Notes: generated by a model from the letters alone, not told the origin. Shown: positions 17,780 through 29,061, numbered from the stretch's first letter. The stretch: 60,616 bases of DNA from Catenovulum maritimum (GCF_001050375.1 NZ_KQ130486.1:1-60616), one strand, 5' to 3'. A program made the numbers and translations.

Positions 17780-19339
17780 ATGTCAGATCAAGTAATCATT
17801 TTTGACACCACTTTGCGTGATGGCGAGCAAGCCTTATCTGCGAGTTTATCTGTGCGTGAAAAATTACAAATCGCCTTAGCACTTGATCGTTTAGGTGTAG
17901 ATGTAATGGAAGCGGGTTTCCCTGTTTCTAGCCCAGGTGACTTTGAATCAGTAAAAACCATAGCACAAAACTTAAAACATGCGATTCCATGCGGTTTATC
18001 TCGTGCGGTAGAAGGCGACATAGACGCCTGTGCACAATCATTAAGTGTTGCTGAGCGTTTTCGTATTCATACTTTCATTTCTACTTCAACAATTCATGTT
18101 GAACAAAAATTAAAACGTAGTTTTGATCAAGTATTAGAAATGGGCACAAAAGCCGTACAATATGCGCGTAAATTTACAGATGATGTAGAGTTTTCATGTG
18201 AAGATGCTGGCCGTACACCAATTGACAACTTATGTCGCATGGTCGAAGCTGCGATTAAAGCAGGCGCAACTACAGTCAATATTCCTGATACAGTTGGCTA
18301 TACCATACCAAGTGAATTTGGCGGTATCATTCAAACCTTATATAACAAGGTGCCTAATATTGACCAAGCCGTTATTTCTGTTCACTGCCACAACGATTTA
18401 GGCTTAGCCGTTGCAAACTCAACTGCTGCAGTATTACACGGTGCACGTCAAATTGAATGTACTATAAACGGTATTGGTGAACGTGCTGGTAACTGTTCAC
18501 TTGAAGAAGTGGCCATGATATTAAATACCAGAAAAGACTTATTTAATGTCACAACAAATATCAATACTAAAGAAATTTACCATACCTCTCGTTTAGTCAG
18601 TCAGTTATGTAACATGCCTGTTCAGCCTAACAAAGCGATTGTTGGTGCGAATGCATTTAGCCATTCTTCAGGTATCCACCAAGACGGTATGTTAAAAGCC
18701 AAAAATACTTATGAAATCATTACACCAGAGAGCATAGGTAAGAGCACAAACGATTTAAATATGACATCACGCAGCGGTCGTCATGTTATTAAACACCGTA
18801 TGGGCGTGCTAGGTTACACCGAAGATGATTACGATTTAAGCGAGTTGTACGCTAGTTTTGTAAAATTAGCTGATCGTAAAGGCCAAGTATTTGATTACGA
18901 TTTAGAAGCTTTGTTGTACTTTAATCAACAACAAATGGATAAACAACATTATCAATTAAGCTACTTAGCTGCAGTTTCAGGGACTGACGAAACAGCAACA
19001 TCTGGCGTAAAATTAAAAGTTGGCGATGAGATTATTTCAGGTTCAGCTTTAGGTAATGGTCCAGTTGACGCGACCTACCGAGCTATTTTAAGTATTTTAG
19101 ATTTAGATGTTGAAGTGGTTGATTATGCAATTGGCGCTAAGACAGGTGGTGAAGACGCACAAGCTCAAACCGATATCGTGGTCAAATACAAAGGTAAAAA
19201 ATACCGTGGTATGGGACTTTCAACCGATATAGTTGAAGCTTCAGCTCAAGCATTAATCCATGTATTAAATTTAACTTATAGAGCTGACCAAATAGAATTG
19301 CAAAAACAAGCAAAACAAAACGAACAAAGCTCGAAGTAA
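17780..19339 (+). CDS. leuA: 2-isopropylmalate synthase
   Basis: First committed step of leucine synthesis: condenses acetyl-CoA with 2-ketoisovalerate. Motifs are [12 protein letters not shown] at the start and the metal-binding [13 protein letters not shown]. The C-terminal regulatory domain, which confers leucine feedback inhibition, is present, for a total of 519 residues as usual. Ribosome-binding site AGGAG precedes the ATG. It heads leuABCD behind the leader peptide and attenuator. Confidence 0.97.
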   Translation: MSDQVIIFDTTLRDGEQALSASLSVREKLQIALALDRLGVDVMEAGFPVSSPGDFESVKTIAQNLKHAIPCGLSRAVEGDIDACAQSLSVAERFRIHTFISTSTIHVEQKLKRSFDQVLEMGTKAVQYARKFTDDVEFSCEDAGRTPIDNLCRMVEAAIKAGATTVNIPDTVGYTIPSEFGGIIQTLYNKVPNIDQAVISVHCHNDLGLAVANSTAAVLHGARQIECTINGIGERAGNCSLEEVAMILNTRKDLFNVTTNINTKEIYHTSRLVSQLCNMPVQPNKAIVGANAFSHSSGIHQDGMLKAKNTYEIITPESIGKSTNDLNMTSRSGRHVIKHRMGVLGYTEDDYDLSELYASFVKLADRKGQVFDYDLEALLYFNQQQMDKQHYQLSYLAAVSGTDETATSGVKLKVGDEIISGSALGNGPVDATYRAILSILDLDVEVVDYAIGAKTGGEDAQAQTDIVVKYKGKKYRGMGLSTDIVEASAQALIHVLNLTYRADQIELQKQAKQNEQSSK

Positions 19340-19349
19340 AGCAAAGTAA

Positions 19350-20471
<1,122 letters not shown>

Positions 20472-20504
20472 TTTAATAACAGCACACAAATCGAAATGAG
20501 TAAA

Positions 20505-20523
20505 ACTGGCGTTAAACGCCAGT
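20505..20523 (+). repeat. Hairpin before leuC
   Basis: A nearly perfect palindrome, ACTGGCGTT-A-AACGCCAGT, ends just before the leuC ribosome-binding site (GGAG). It may tune leuC translation or stabilise the upstream leuB message. Confidence 0.5.
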
Positions 20524-20534
20524 TGGAGTAACTA

Positions 20535-21944
20535 ATGAGCAAAACGCTTTATCAAAAAATTTATGATGCGCATATCGTTCGCGCAGAAGAAGGTGAAACA
20601 CCTTTAATTTATATTGATCGCCACTTAGTACACGAAGTAACCTCTCCGCAAGCTTTCTCTGGCTTACGTGAGAAAAACCGCCCTGTTCGAGCGGTACATA
20701 AAACTTTCGCAACTATGGATCACAACGTTTCAACTAAATCATTAGCTGTCGATGCTGCCAGCCCTATGGCGCAAATCCAAATGCAAACTTTAGCGCAAAA
20801 CTGCGAAGAATTTGGTGTGCCTTTATACAAAGTTGGTGATTTACGCCAAGGTATAGTTCATGTTATTGGCCCAGAGCTTGGCATTACTTTACCAGGTACA
20901 ACGATTGTTTGTGGTGACTCTCATACTGCAACTCATGGTGCCTTTGGTGCACTTGCATTCGGTATAGGTACATCAGAAGTTGAACATGTTTTAGCAACTC
21001 AAACGCTTAAGCAAAATACAGCTAAAACAATGAAAGTTGAAGTCAATGGTGTATTGCCATTTGGCGTAACTGCAAAAGATATTATCTTAGCCATTATCGG
21101 TAAAATCGGTATGGACGGCGCAACTGGTCATGTTATGGAATACACAGGTAGTGCGATTGAAGCATTATCTATGGAACAACGCATGACGATATGTAACATG
21201 AGTATTGAAGCTGGCGGTAAAGCTGGTTTAGTTGCACCAGATCAAACGACTATCGACTACTTAGAAGGCCGTGAGTTCTCACCTAAAGGTGATGCTTGGG
21301 TTGAAGCAGTTGAATACTGGAAAACATTAAAATCAGATCCAGATGCACAATACGATACGGTTGTAACCTTAAAAGCAGAAGAAATTGAACCGCAAGTTAC
21401 TTGGGGTACTAACCCAGGTCAAGTAATTGGCGTAAACCAAGCAGTCCCTTCTCCAGATGATTTTTCAAATGCAGTAGAAAAAGCCTCAGCTCAAGCTGCG
21501 CTTGACTATATGGGGATGACAGCAGGTCAATCTTTAAAAGATTTAAGCGTAGACAAAGTATTCATTGGTTCTTGTACCAACAGCCGTATTGAAGATTTAC
21601 GTGATGCGGCAGCAGTTGCTAAAGGGCGACAAGTTAAACCTGGTATAGAAGCGATTGTTGTACCTGGTTCAGGCCAAGTTAAAAAACAAGCTGAAGAAGA
21701 AGGTTTAGACAAAATTTTTGTTGAAGCTGGATTCGAATGGCGTTTGCCTGGCTGCTCTATGTGCTTAGCTATGAATGATGACAAATTAGGTTTTGAAGAG
21801 CGCTGTGCATCAACCTCAAACCGTAACTTCGAAGGCCGTCAAGGCCGCGGCGGACGTACCCACTTAGTAAGTCCGTCTATGGCAGCTGCTGCTGCAGTTG
21901 AAGGTCATTTTGTTGATGTTCGTGATTTAATGGAGGCTAAATAA
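20535..21944 (+). CDS. leuC: 3-isopropylmalate dehydratase, large subunit
   Basis: With LeuD, isomerises 2- to 3-isopropylmalate using a 4Fe-4S cluster. Cluster-binding Cys residues are visible in [11 protein letters not shown] and in GCSMCLAMN. The aconitase-family motif [23 protein letters not shown] is present. At 469 residues the length is normal. Third gene of leuABCD; its stop overlaps the leuD start by one base. Confidence 0.97.
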   Translation: MSKTLYQKIYDAHIVRAEEGETPLIYIDRHLVHEVTSPQAFSGLREKNRPVRAVHKTFATMDHNVSTKSLAVDAASPMAQIQMQTLAQNCEEFGVPLYKVGDLRQGIVHVIGPELGITLPGTTIVCGDSHTATHGAFGALAFGIGTSEVEHVLATQTLKQNTAKTMKVEVNGVLPFGVTAKDIILAIIGKIGMDGATGHVMEYTGSAIEALSMEQRMTICNMSIEAGGKAGLVAPDQTTIDYLEGREFSPKGDAWVEAVEYWKTLKSDPDAQYDTVVTLKAEEIEPQVTWGTNPGQVIGVNQAVPSPDDFSNAVEKASAQAALDYMGMTAGQSLKDLSVDKVFIGSCTNSRIEDLRDAAAVAKGRQVKPGIEAIVVPGSGQVKKQAEEEGLDKIFVEAGFEWRLPGCSMCLAMNDDKLGFEERCASTSNRNFEGRQGRGGRTHLVSPSMAAAAAVEGHFVDVRDLMEAK

Positions 21945-22546
21945 TGTCTGGTATTACTACAATTACAGGTAAAGTCGCACCATTAGACAAATCAAATGTC
22001 GATACAGATGCAATCATACCTAAACAATTTTTACAAAAAGTTGACCGCACTGGTTTTGGCGTTCACTTGTTTCACGATTGGCGTTACCTTGACGAAGCTG
22101 GTACACAAGACAACCCAGAATTCGCGTTAAACAAACCTGAATATGCAGGTTCAAACGTTTTATTATCTCGTGAAAACTTTGGTTGTGGTTCAAGCCGTGA
22201 ACATGCTCCATGGGCAATTAAAGACTATGGTTTTGATGTAGTCGTGGCAAGCAGCTTTGCTGATATCTTCTACGGCAACTGCATGAACAACCAAATTTTA
22301 CCGATTAAATTATCAGATACAGAAGTTGAAGAACTTTTCCAAGCTGTAACTGCTGATGCAAATGTAAAATTTGAAGTAGATTTACCAGCACAAACCTTAA
22401 CGGTTGCAGGTAAAGCTTACAGCTTCCCTATCAATGACTTCCACAAGCACTGTTTAGTTAATGGCCTAGATTCAATTGGCTGGACATTACAGTTTGCTGG
22501 CGACATTGACACATACGAAGCAAAATTACCAAGCTGGTTAAAATAA
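21944..22546 (+). CDS. leuD: 3-isopropylmalate dehydratase, small subunit
   Basis: Swivel-domain partner of LeuC. The 200-residue protein has the motifs [12 protein letters not shown] at the start and [14 protein letters not shown] in the middle, which contribute to substrate binding. Translational coupling with leuC is likely because the stop and start codons overlap (TAATG). Last gene of the operon, followed by a strong terminator. Confidence 0.97.
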   Translation: MSGITTITGKVAPLDKSNVDTDAIIPKQFLQKVDRTGFGVHLFHDWRYLDEAGTQDNPEFALNKPEYAGSNVLLSRENFGCGSSREHAPWAIKDYGFDVVVASSFADIFYGNCMNNQILPIKLSDTEVEELFQAVTADANVKFEVDLPAQTLTVAGKAYSFPINDFHKHCLVNGLDSIGWTLQFAGDIDTYEAKLPSWLK

Positions 22547-22589
22547 AAGGCAATTTCAAGATTTGCCGTTTATCTAAACGATAACAGGA

Positions 22590-22627
22590 GCCAGTTTAAG
22601 TCTAACGATTTAAACTGGTTTTTTTTT
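22590..22627 (+). terminator. Terminator of the leuABCD operon
   Basis: Stem CCAGTTTAA / TTTAAACTGG with an 8- to 9-base loop, followed by nine T. A textbook intrinsic terminator. Confidence 0.88.
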
Positions 22628-22646
22628 ACAAATAAGAATATACACA

Positions 22647-23411
22647 ATGACACAATTTAATCCTGAACAAGCAGCAACAGAACTACTTAAGCGTCGACAA
22701 AATCATCTATCATCTGAGCCTCTAGCCCCTAGCTTAACACCCTCAAATTTAGCCCAAGCTTTAGCCGTTCAGAGTCAACTAATCAAACTTAGTGATAGCC
22801 AGGTTTCAGGCTGGAAATGTTTATTACCTATCGGCCCAGAACAAGAAATACTAGGTCCTATCTTTTCCTCAGCAACTTTTGAGCAATCCCCCTGCCCTGT
22901 TGTCTCTACCAATGGAATCGCGAAAATCGAACCTGAGATAGCCTTTGTTTTTGCGAAAGACTTACCCGCTAAATCTGGTGGCTATACAGAGCAAGAAATA
23001 GATGATTCAATTAAAAGCTGCCATATGGCACTTGAACTATTACATAATAGATTTAATCAAGATGTCGAATTTCCACAAAAACTAGCTGATTGCTTAGTCA
23101 ACCAAGGCTTATTTATTGGTCCTGAAATCAGTAAAGAACAAGCTTATAATGCAGCTGAAATAGCGATTCAAATTAGTGACGGCACTACAACTCAAAGCTT
23201 TGACGGTAAACACCCAAATGGCTTAGCACAAAAACCGCTTTATTGGTTAGTAAACCGCTTGAGCGAATTAGGAATTGATATTGCAAAAGGCCAAGCCATG
23301 ATAACAGGCTCTTATGCAGGCGTAGTCGAAATCGAGATCAACAAAGAATATAGCGTAAGTTACCAAGGAATCGGTGAATACAGCATTGAGTTTTCATCTG
23401 CTAATGAATAA
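22647..23411 (+). CDS. 2-keto-4-pentenoate hydratase-like protein (FAH fold)
   Basis: Member of the MhpD/fumarylacetoacetase superfamily, which hydrates or decarboxylates 2-keto acids using a divalent metal. The family motif KIEPEIAFVFAKDLP is at about residues 90-105, and the Glu pair there is expected to bind the metal. The C-terminal segment ...ITGSYAGVVEI... matches the usual ITTGS...G...V pattern. At 254 residues the length is right. No aromatic-degradation genes are adjacent, so the substrate is unknown. It starts directly after the leu terminator. Confidence 0.72.
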   Translation: MTQFNPEQAATELLKRRQNHLSSEPLAPSLTPSNLAQALAVQSQLIKLSDSQVSGWKCLLPIGPEQEILGPIFSSATFEQSPCPVVSTNGIAKIEPEIAFVFAKDLPAKSGGYTEQEIDDSIKSCHMALELLHNRFNQDVEFPQKLADCLVNQGLFIGPEISKEQAYNAAEIAIQISDGTTTQSFDGKHPNGLAQKPLYWLVNRLSELGIDIAKGQAMITGSYAGVVEIEINKEYSVSYQGIGEYSIEFSSANE

Positions 23412-23448
23412 GTGCTAAATAAAACAAGCAGCAAGTACATGCTTGCTG

Positions 23449-23742
23449 CTACCTTTCTAACAATAAATGACTTAACTCGGAAATCGATTTTGACGGCAAA
23501 AACTCGGTAATTTCGTAATCGGCAAGCTGATGTATGTAAAAAGGATCTTGTTGAATAATTTGCTCTAAACTGGCTAAGTTTTGAGCCTTAGCTAAAATAA
23601 TCCCCCCCGTTCTAGGCTGCTTACGCCCAGACATAATAAACACACCTGCTGCATAAAACTTTGTCAAAAAAATTCGATGTGAATCAATATATTTATCAAC
23701 TTCAGCATTCGATTGTTTATAAGTCAGCGAAATAATAAACAT
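23449..23742 (-). CDS. YciI family protein
   Basis: Small ferredoxin-like alpha/beta protein (97 residues) of the YciI/YCII family. It has the typical SHRIFLTKFYAAGVFIMSGRK segment and DPFYIHQLADYEITEF near the C-terminus, where the conserved His and Asp-Pro-Phe lie. The biochemical role of the family is mostly unknown; a few members act as dehalogenase- or isomerase-like enzymes. Convergent with the hydratase gene and standing alone. Confidence 0.82.
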   Translation of the reverse strand: MFIISLTYKQSNAEVDKYIDSHRIFLTKFYAAGVFIMSGRKQPRTGGIILAKAQNLASLEQIIQQDPFYIHQLADYEITEFLPSKSISELSHLLLER

Positions 23743-23922
23743 GCTGCATCCTTTTTAAAAATAACTTATTGATAAAGAAAGATGAATAACACCAAATATT
23801 TCATTTTTTTAATAATTCAATAATAGCTTAGAACAAGCTCGCTAAAGAGCCACTAAAATTAAGATAAATTCAGCCGAATAAAACTAGTTAAAGCTTAATC
23901 AACTAACCTATTTAACAACATG

Positions 23923-25074
23923 CTAAGGTTGCTGATTAAAAAAGCTTTGTAACCATTCAGTTAAACTGGGTTGAAGCTGATAGTAATCTTGCTCGATCAA
24001 ACTCAGATACTCATTATCCGCCATTGCCGAACACTTATCTTTGGCTTCAGCTTGCAGCAGCCGAGCTAAAATATCAGCTTGCCTTCTATACTTCATCAAA
24101 TGAGCAGCCGTGTAAAAGGAGCTAAGATATAAGTTGCTTCTTTCCTTGGTATTCCACTGCTGATTTGACGTTGCTAACTGATTAACATCCATTATTTCAT
24201 CAACCCGCTTTGGTTGAGGCAGTAAATAAACATTCGGTTTAGATTCATTTTCAGCTAAAACAATCGTTTCAAAATATTCAGCTAAGCCTTCATTAAGCCA
24301 TCTTGCTGTGAAACCAACAAAAAAATGATTAATTGTGTGCACCGCTTCATGCAGCGCTGTACGCACCACTTGTTGCTCATCTTTCATTTCCACAAAAGCA
24401 TGATTGGCATAATACAAATACATACCTTGGCTATAGCTTGCATCTATAGATAAATTAGCCATTAAATCTAAATATTGAGTTCGGTTAGGGAGAATTAAAA
24501 TATTAATGCTTTCTGGTTGGGTTAAATGCAAGCCAAAGCTAGATTCATAGCTGTGCATAATTATCTCCAACTTTGCTTTAAACTCCTCGATAAATCCCCT
24601 AGGTAAATGAGTAAAGACAAGATTGACGGTCAAAAAAGGCTCTAATTCTAACTTACGGTGGAAAATGGTCTCACCAGCAGACACAATCGCCTGAAAATTT
24701 TCATTAATTAATGCAACAGCGTCTTCGTTAACGGGTATTTCGCAGCGGTGAACTGGGCTTAAATTAAATAAACTACCTGGTTTTTTTGTCTTTTTAGCCA
24801 CTGATTTAGCTGGAGTCTTAATTGGCTTTTGGGCTTGCTCAAAAGTACGACATCTAGAGTTAGGAGAACACTCAGCACTCGATGCTAAAGCAAATGGATT
24901 AAAAATTTCGGTTGGAACCACGGCTTGGTTGCTAGATTCAACAGAAACTAAATTATCTTTCTCAATATCTGAATCTGGTAAATCAACCAATTGAAACAGC
25001 ATCCATATAATAAAAATCAATACCGCAATGGCAAGTCCGTATTGAAAATTTGTCCAGGTCGATTTCTTTTTCAT
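23923..25074 (-). CDS. Membrane-anchored HExxH metallopeptidase-like protein
   Basis: Unnamed protein of 383 residues. Residues about 10-30 form a membrane anchor, then a low-complexity linker and a C-terminal domain. That domain contains ALHEAVHTINHFF (HExxH zinc motif) followed by WLNEGLAEYFE, in which the Glu is the third ligand expected of a gluzincin (MA clan) peptidase. The catalytic domain probably lies in the periplasm. Cys residues at CSPNSRCRTF and RCEIP may form disulfides. Substrate unknown. It is divergent from the DUF2956 gene. Confidence 0.7.
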   Translation of the reverse strand: MKKKSTWTNFQYGLAIAVLIFIIWMLFQLVDLPDSDIEKDNLVSVESSNQAVVPTEIFNPFALASSAECSPNSRCRTFEQAQKPIKTPAKSVAKKTKKPGSLFNLSPVHRCEIPVNEDAVALINENFQAIVSAGETIFHRKLELEPFLTVNLVFTHLPRGFIEEFKAKLEIIMHSYESSFGLHLTQPESINILILPNRTQYLDLMANLSIDASYSQGMYLYYANHAFVEMKDEQQVVRTALHEAVHTINHFFVGFTARWLNEGLAEYFETIVLAENESKPNVYLLPQPKRVDEIMDVNQLATSNQQWNTKERSNLYLSSFYTAAHLMKYRRQADILARLLQAEAKDKCSAMADNEYLSLIEQDYYQLQPSLTEWLQSFFNQQP

Positions 25075-25236
25075 TTTACCAACATGTATTAAGACTGGGA
25101 GTAATGTAAACTAAGCGAGCCGAAGGCCTGTTTATCTTTAATTATAATTCGAGCTTATTGAATAATTTTCTTAAATAGCACAGGAATAATACAAAGATTA
25201 CGCGCCCTAGTTTATACCCAAACAATAAGAAAAAAT

Positions 25237-25557
25237 ATGAAACAATCTATCTCAACAGAAATTCAAAATGAAGCACAAAGAGTTGCAAAAGCGACGCAAA
25301 GACCAGGGCAGACGAAAGAACAAACAAAACTAATTGCTCAAGGTATCGAAAAAGGGATTGCTGAATACAAGAAGCAACAGAAAGCAAAGGCCAGAGAAGC
25401 GGATAAAGCGAAAAAACAAAAGATTAAACAAAAATCTGAACAAAAAGATGTAATAACAGCAACCAATCCCAATAAAGCCCCAGCTAACCAAAAGCTAGCT
25501 TGGGGATTATTAGGATTAAGTTGGTCTCTATTTGGACTCTATTTTTTACTTCAGTGA
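25237..25557 (+). CDS. DUF2956 family protein
   Basis: A 106-residue protein of unknown function. The N-terminal 80 residues are strongly charged, rich in Lys, Gln and Ala, and likely helical. The C-terminus is a single hydrophobic segment (LAWGLLGLSWSLFGLYFLL) that would anchor it in the membrane. The family is found in Vibrio, Shewanella and Alteromonas relatives. Its last seven bases overlap the end of the convergent cydB. Confidence 0.75.
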   Translation: MKQSISTEIQNEAQRVAKATQRPGQTKEQTKLIAQGIEKGIAEYKKQQKAKAREADKAKKQKIKQKSEQKDVITATNPNKAPANQKLAWGLLGLSWSLFGLYFLLQ

Positions 25558-26552
25558 TATTTTAGTTCAGTCGCTTTACCACTAAAGACCTTATACGAGA
25601 ATATTGTGTAACCAATAATCACAGGAATAACAATCACGGCTCCGACAAAGATAAAACTCAGAGCTTCAGGCGCACTAGCAGCTTGCCATATTGTCAACTG
25701 GTTCGGCACTATGTCAGGAAAAAAGCTAAAAGCTAGGCCAGAAAAACATAAAATATAAATACCGACAGCAATGATAAAAGGGACAGCTGCATGCTTATCA
25801 TTTGCTCTAGGCAAGCGATTGAGCAAAACTTCCAAACCAACAAAAAGCAGTAAACAAGCAAGCGGAATCAAGAGCACAAACATCACTAAGGGGTAGCTAA
25901 ACCATTTATGATAAACACTCGGGTTTAGCCAAACATTGACCAATGAAATAAGTACAACAACAATTGCTGTTAACCTCGCCATTTGCTGAGTTTTTAAAAT
26001 GGCAAAGACTTGTAGTTCACCTTCTGTTTTCATGACAAGCCAAGCTGCGCCAATAAAACTGTAAGCTGCGATCACCCCGAATCCAGTTAAGACAGAGAAA
26101 AGTATAGTAAAGAGACTTTGCTCAAATCCTGTTACATACATACCCAGCATATAGCCTTGAGTAAAACTGGTTAACCAAGAACCAAATTTGAAAATAAAGT
26201 CCCAGTTTTGCTTATAATCAATCGCAGCTTTAGCTCTAAAATCAAACGCAACACCGCGTAAAATAAGGCCTATAAGCAAAATCGCAGTCGGCAGATACAT
26301 ATGATACAAAATAATGCTATGAGCATGCGGAAAAGCGATTAGCAGCAAACCAACGGCTAAAACAAGCCAAGTTTCGTTCGCATCCCAAAATGGTCCAATC
26401 GAAGCTATCATAGTATCGCGGTTATGCTCTGAATCTTTTAGCGGCAACAAAATACCAACGCCCAAATCATAACCATCCAAAATCGCATACATTAAAATCG
26501 CCAGCGCCATTAAGCCAGCAAAAATAACCGGCAACCAATCTGGATTAATCAT
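25551..26552 (-). CDS. cydB: Cytochrome bd-type quinol oxidase subunit II (cyanide-insensitive type)
   Basis: Subunit II of a bd-family terminal oxidase, which reduces oxygen to water with quinol. The N-terminus MINPDWLPVIFAGLMALAILMYAILDGYDLGVG and the GPFWDANETWLVL segment are diagnostic of the family, and the FDFRAKA region matches the CIO/CydB group. About eight membrane helices. It overlaps the end of cydA by four bases, so the two are translationally coupled. No small CydX-like subunit frame follows. Confidence 0.93.
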   Translation of the reverse strand: MINPDWLPVIFAGLMALAILMYAILDGYDLGVGILLPLKDSEHNRDTMIASIGPFWDANETWLVLAVGLLLIAFPHAHSIILYHMYLPTAILLIGLILRGVAFDFRAKAAIDYKQNWDFIFKFGSWLTSFTQGYMLGMYVTGFEQSLFTILFSVLTGFGVIAAYSFIGAAWLVMKTEGELQVFAILKTQQMARLTAIVVVLISLVNVWLNPSVYHKWFSYPLVMFVLLIPLACLLLFVGLEVLLNRLPRANDKHAAVPFIIAVGIYILCFSGLAFSFFPDIVPNQLTIWQAASAPEALSFIFVGAVIVIPVIIGYTIFSYKVFSGKATELKYH

Positions 26553-27928
26553 AATTTAACTCCTTGCTCTAAGTTTTCGACTTGAGTTAGATTCCCAGCT
26601 AATTGCGGCTCTAGGGTTTCAAATTCATCAATCGAAATCGCTCGTTTGGCCATGACAAATAAAGTATGCAAATAAGCAATAATTAAAAAAGCATAAATCA
26701 ATAAATACAGGCTCAGGGACAAGGCAACATTGGTTGGCGCTATCTTGGTCACGGCTTCTGCTGTGGTCAAAATACCCGTGACTAAATAAGGCTGACGTCC
26801 TATCTCTGTGACATACCAACCCGCTAACACAGCGACCCAACCGGCAAATGTCATTAACACATATAAATGTAAAACTCGCTTACTCACCTCGCCTCGGCGA
26901 AGCAACTGATAGCAACCCAGCCAAGCTGAAAATAGCATCATGAGTCCTACAGCTAACATAATTCTAAAACTCCAAAACACAGGGGCAACTGGCGGATGTT
27001 TATCGCCAAACTCATTAATCCCCTTAATTTCCCCGTCTAAATCATGCGTCAAAATTAAACTAGCAAGTTTAGGGATCGCCAACTCAAAATGATTTTTCTG
27101 CAGAGTTTGGTCTGGAATCGCAAATAACAGTAACGGCGCACCTTTTTCAGTTTGCCATACCCCTTCAATGGCAGCGACTTTAGCGGGCTGATGTTCCAGT
27201 GTATTTAAACCATGCATATCACCAACAAAAGCTTGTAAAGGCGCTAATACCGCCGCAATTATCAGAGCAGTTTTTAACGTCACCCTAGGTGCTTGTTTAG
27301 TATCCCCTTTTAATATTCGATAAGCAGATATACCAAGCATAAAGAAAGCAGCGGTTAAGCCAGAAGCAATCACAACATGAGTTAATCTATATGGAAAAGA
27401 AGGGTTAAAAATAACAGCAAACCAATCCGTAGGAAACACCACACCACCTCTTAACTCATATCCAGCTGGAGTATGCATCCAAGAATTAAGGGCAAGTATC
27501 CAAAACGCTGACAAACTAGTGCCAACCGCAACCATAAAAGTCGCAAATGTATGAACTTTACTAGAGACACGATTAAAGCCGAACAACATTATGCCTAAAA
27601 AGGTCGCCTCCAGAAAAAAGGCCGTTAGCACTTCATAGCCCAGCAGCGGACCTGCTATGTTGCCGACTTTTTCCATAAAACCAGGCCAATTGGTGCCAAA
27701 TTGAAACGACATAGTGATGCCGCTAACAACTCCGAGTGCAAAAGTTAAAGCAAAAACTTTGACCCAAAATCGATAAGCACGCATCCAAACTGGATGCTGA
27801 GAAATATCAAATCTGATTTTAAAATAAACCAGAATCCAACACAGAGCGATGGTAATACTAGGAAACAAAATATGAAAACTAATATTGGTCGCAAACTGTA
27901 TGCGAGACAGAACTAAGGTATCTAACAT
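26549..27928 (-). CDS. cydA: Cytochrome bd-type quinol oxidase subunit I (cyanide-insensitive type)
   Basis: Haem-bearing subunit of a bd oxidase. Haem-ligand candidates are the His in NISFHILFPS near the N-terminus and the conserved Met and His residues further on. GWYVTEIGRQPY and the rather short quinol-binding loop place it in the CIO (CioA) subgroup rather than the E. coli CydA-long type. Length is 459 residues with the ATG start preceded by AGGTGG. An in-frame GTG three codons upstream is part of that site. CIO enzymes withstand cyanide and sulfide, and in many bacteria work at low oxygen or in stress. Confidence 0.92.
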   Translation of the reverse strand: MLDTLVLSRIQFATNISFHILFPSITIALCWILVYFKIRFDISQHPVWMRAYRFWVKVFALTFALGVVSGITMSFQFGTNWPGFMEKVGNIAGPLLGYEVLTAFFLEATFLGIMLFGFNRVSSKVHTFATFMVAVGTSLSAFWILALNSWMHTPAGYELRGGVVFPTDWFAVIFNPSFPYRLTHVVIASGLTAAFFMLGISAYRILKGDTKQAPRVTLKTALIIAAVLAPLQAFVGDMHGLNTLEHQPAKVAAIEGVWQTEKGAPLLLFAIPDQTLQKNHFELAIPKLASLILTHDLDGEIKGINEFGDKHPPVAPVFWSFRIMLAVGLMMLFSAWLGCYQLLRRGEVSKRVLHLYVLMTFAGWVAVLAGWYVTEIGRQPYLVTGILTTAEAVTKIAPTNVALSLSLYLLIYAFLIIAYLHTLFVMAKRAISIDEFETLEPQLAGNLTQVENLEQGVKL

Positions 27929-27947
27929 GACAACCACCTATTGATAA

Positions 27948-28017
27948 AATATATACCCAAGTTGCTTACCCATTGTTCATGGAGATAAAAACAACCCAAG
28001 TAATTTGGGTATATATT
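27948..28017. repeat. 70-bp inverted-repeat element before cydA
   Basis: Perfect 13-bp terminal repeats (AATATATACCCAA / TTGGGTATATATT) bound a 70-bp element between the regulator gene and cydA. Internally ACCCAAGTAATTTGGGT forms a second palindrome. It occupies the leader of cydA, so it may be a terminator of the regulator gene, a regulator site or a dispersed repeat. Confidence 0.6.
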
Positions 28018-28043
28018 CGAAGGCTTAGCCGGTGATAACCAAC

Positions 28044-28592
28044 TTACTTTTCAGAATTAGAAAACTTATTTTTAAACTCTAAAACTTTAGTCACACCTGC
28101 ACCTAACTTCATAACAGACTGTAAGGTTTCCGGCTTAAGTGAATTCAGGCTAGCAGACCACTGAGTTAGCATTTCAATCAAATCATGTATCTCTTGCATT
28201 TGTTGCAAAGCGTAAGCTTCTTTATCATTGTCGGCTGAATCCATTAATTGAGATCTCAATAAAGAAAGTGTTGGCTCAACTTCTCTTTTCATTCGCTCCT
28301 CAAACACAGTTCTCGCCATTTGCCATAAATCACCAACCGTGGTGTAGTAATCTTTTCTATCACCTGGTATATGCTGTACTTGGACTAAACGCCAAGATTG
28401 CAATTCTTTAATCCCCATACTGACATTGCCTCGGCTAATGGATAGAGCTTCGGCTATTTCGTCTGCGCTCAAGGCTTTTTCGTGGATCACCATAAGTGCA
28501 ATCATCTGACCAACAGTTCGGTTAAAGCCCCACTTGCTGCCCATCTCACCAAAATGCATAACAAAGCTTTGTGTTTTTGTAGATAATTTCAT
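28044..28592 (-). CDS. GbsR/MarR-family transcriptional regulator
   Basis: A 182-residue winged-helix regulator of the GbsR type. The recognition-helix region is ALSADEIAEALSISRGNVSMGIKELQSW (about residues 38-67), followed by a wing (HIPGDRKDYYTT). It lies upstream of cydAB on the same strand. A perfect palindrome overlaps its promoter region, which suggests it represses its own gene and perhaps the oxidase. Its ligand is unknown; GbsR relatives respond to choline, others to stress. Confidence 0.85.
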   Translation of the reverse strand: MKLSTKTQSFVMHFGEMGSKWGFNRTVGQMIALMVIHEKALSADEIAEALSISRGNVSMGIKELQSWRLVQVQHIPGDRKDYYTTVGDLWQMARTVFEERMKREVEPTLSLLRSQLMDSADNDKEAYALQQMQEIHDLIEMLTQWSASLNSLKPETLQSVMKLGAGVTKVLEFKNKFSNSEK

Positions 28593-28608
28593 GATTGTTT
28601 GATCTATA

Positions 28609-28638
28609 TTAAAGTTTCAGTAAATTCTGAAACTTTAA
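28609..28638 (-). promoter_or_regulatory. Probable operator of the GbsR-type regulator
   Basis: A perfect 12-bp inverted repeat, TTAAAGTTTCAG / CTGAAACTTTAA, with a 6-base centre. It ends 17 bases before the regulator ATG. Size and symmetry fit a dimeric winged-helix protein. Confidence 0.65.
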
Positions 28639-28701
28639 TAACAAAAGATCAAGTGTTTTAAGAAATTAATTTAATAAGGGTAATATTACAGAATATTGAA
28701 G

Positions 28702-28728
28702 ATGGAGCTCTACAATGCAAAGCTCCAT
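28702..28728 (-). terminator. Hairpin after the small lipoprotein gene
   Basis: ATGGAGCT pairs with AGCTCCAT (8 bp) across an 11-base loop just past the stop of the lipoprotein gene. No T-run follows on the minus strand. Confidence 0.45.
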
Positions 28729-28752
28729 TTACTGGAGGATATTTGTCGCTCG

Positions 28753-29061
28753 TTATTCGATGGATTCAATCACCATGATGCCATTAACATTTTTTACTAA
28801 GAAGGTTTTATCTGCTAGCTCAGTTAATTGAAAGCCTTGTATTTTAAGCAGTCCGCCGACACTGACGCCTTTACCTAAAGTAACGCCCTGAGCTTGGAGG
28901 TTAACTTTAGGTGTGAATTGCTTGTTTTGTACTGAATCGAATAACAACTCAAATTTTACTTTAACCGCGTCACCGGATTCTGGTAGTTTTTCACTGGTAT
29001 CACTGCAACTTACAAGATTGAAAAACACGACAAATAAGGATAATTTATACAAATATTTCAT
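28753..29061 (-). CDS. Small lipoprotein of unknown function
   Basis: About 102 residues with a lipoprotein signal ending in LVSC (start set at the ATG giving MKYLYKLSLFVVFFNLVSC). The mature part is mainly beta-strand, with the repeated word GVTLGKGVSVGG and no Cys besides the lipid Cys. An in-frame upstream start would add nine residues but weakens the signal peptide. Function is not recognised. Divergent from rlmG. Confidence 0.6.
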   Translation of the reverse strand: MKYLYKLSLFVVFFNLVSCSDTSEKLPESGDAVKVKFELLFDSVQNKQFTPKVNLQAQGVTLGKGVSVGGLLKIQGFQLTELADKTFLVKNVNGIMVIESIE

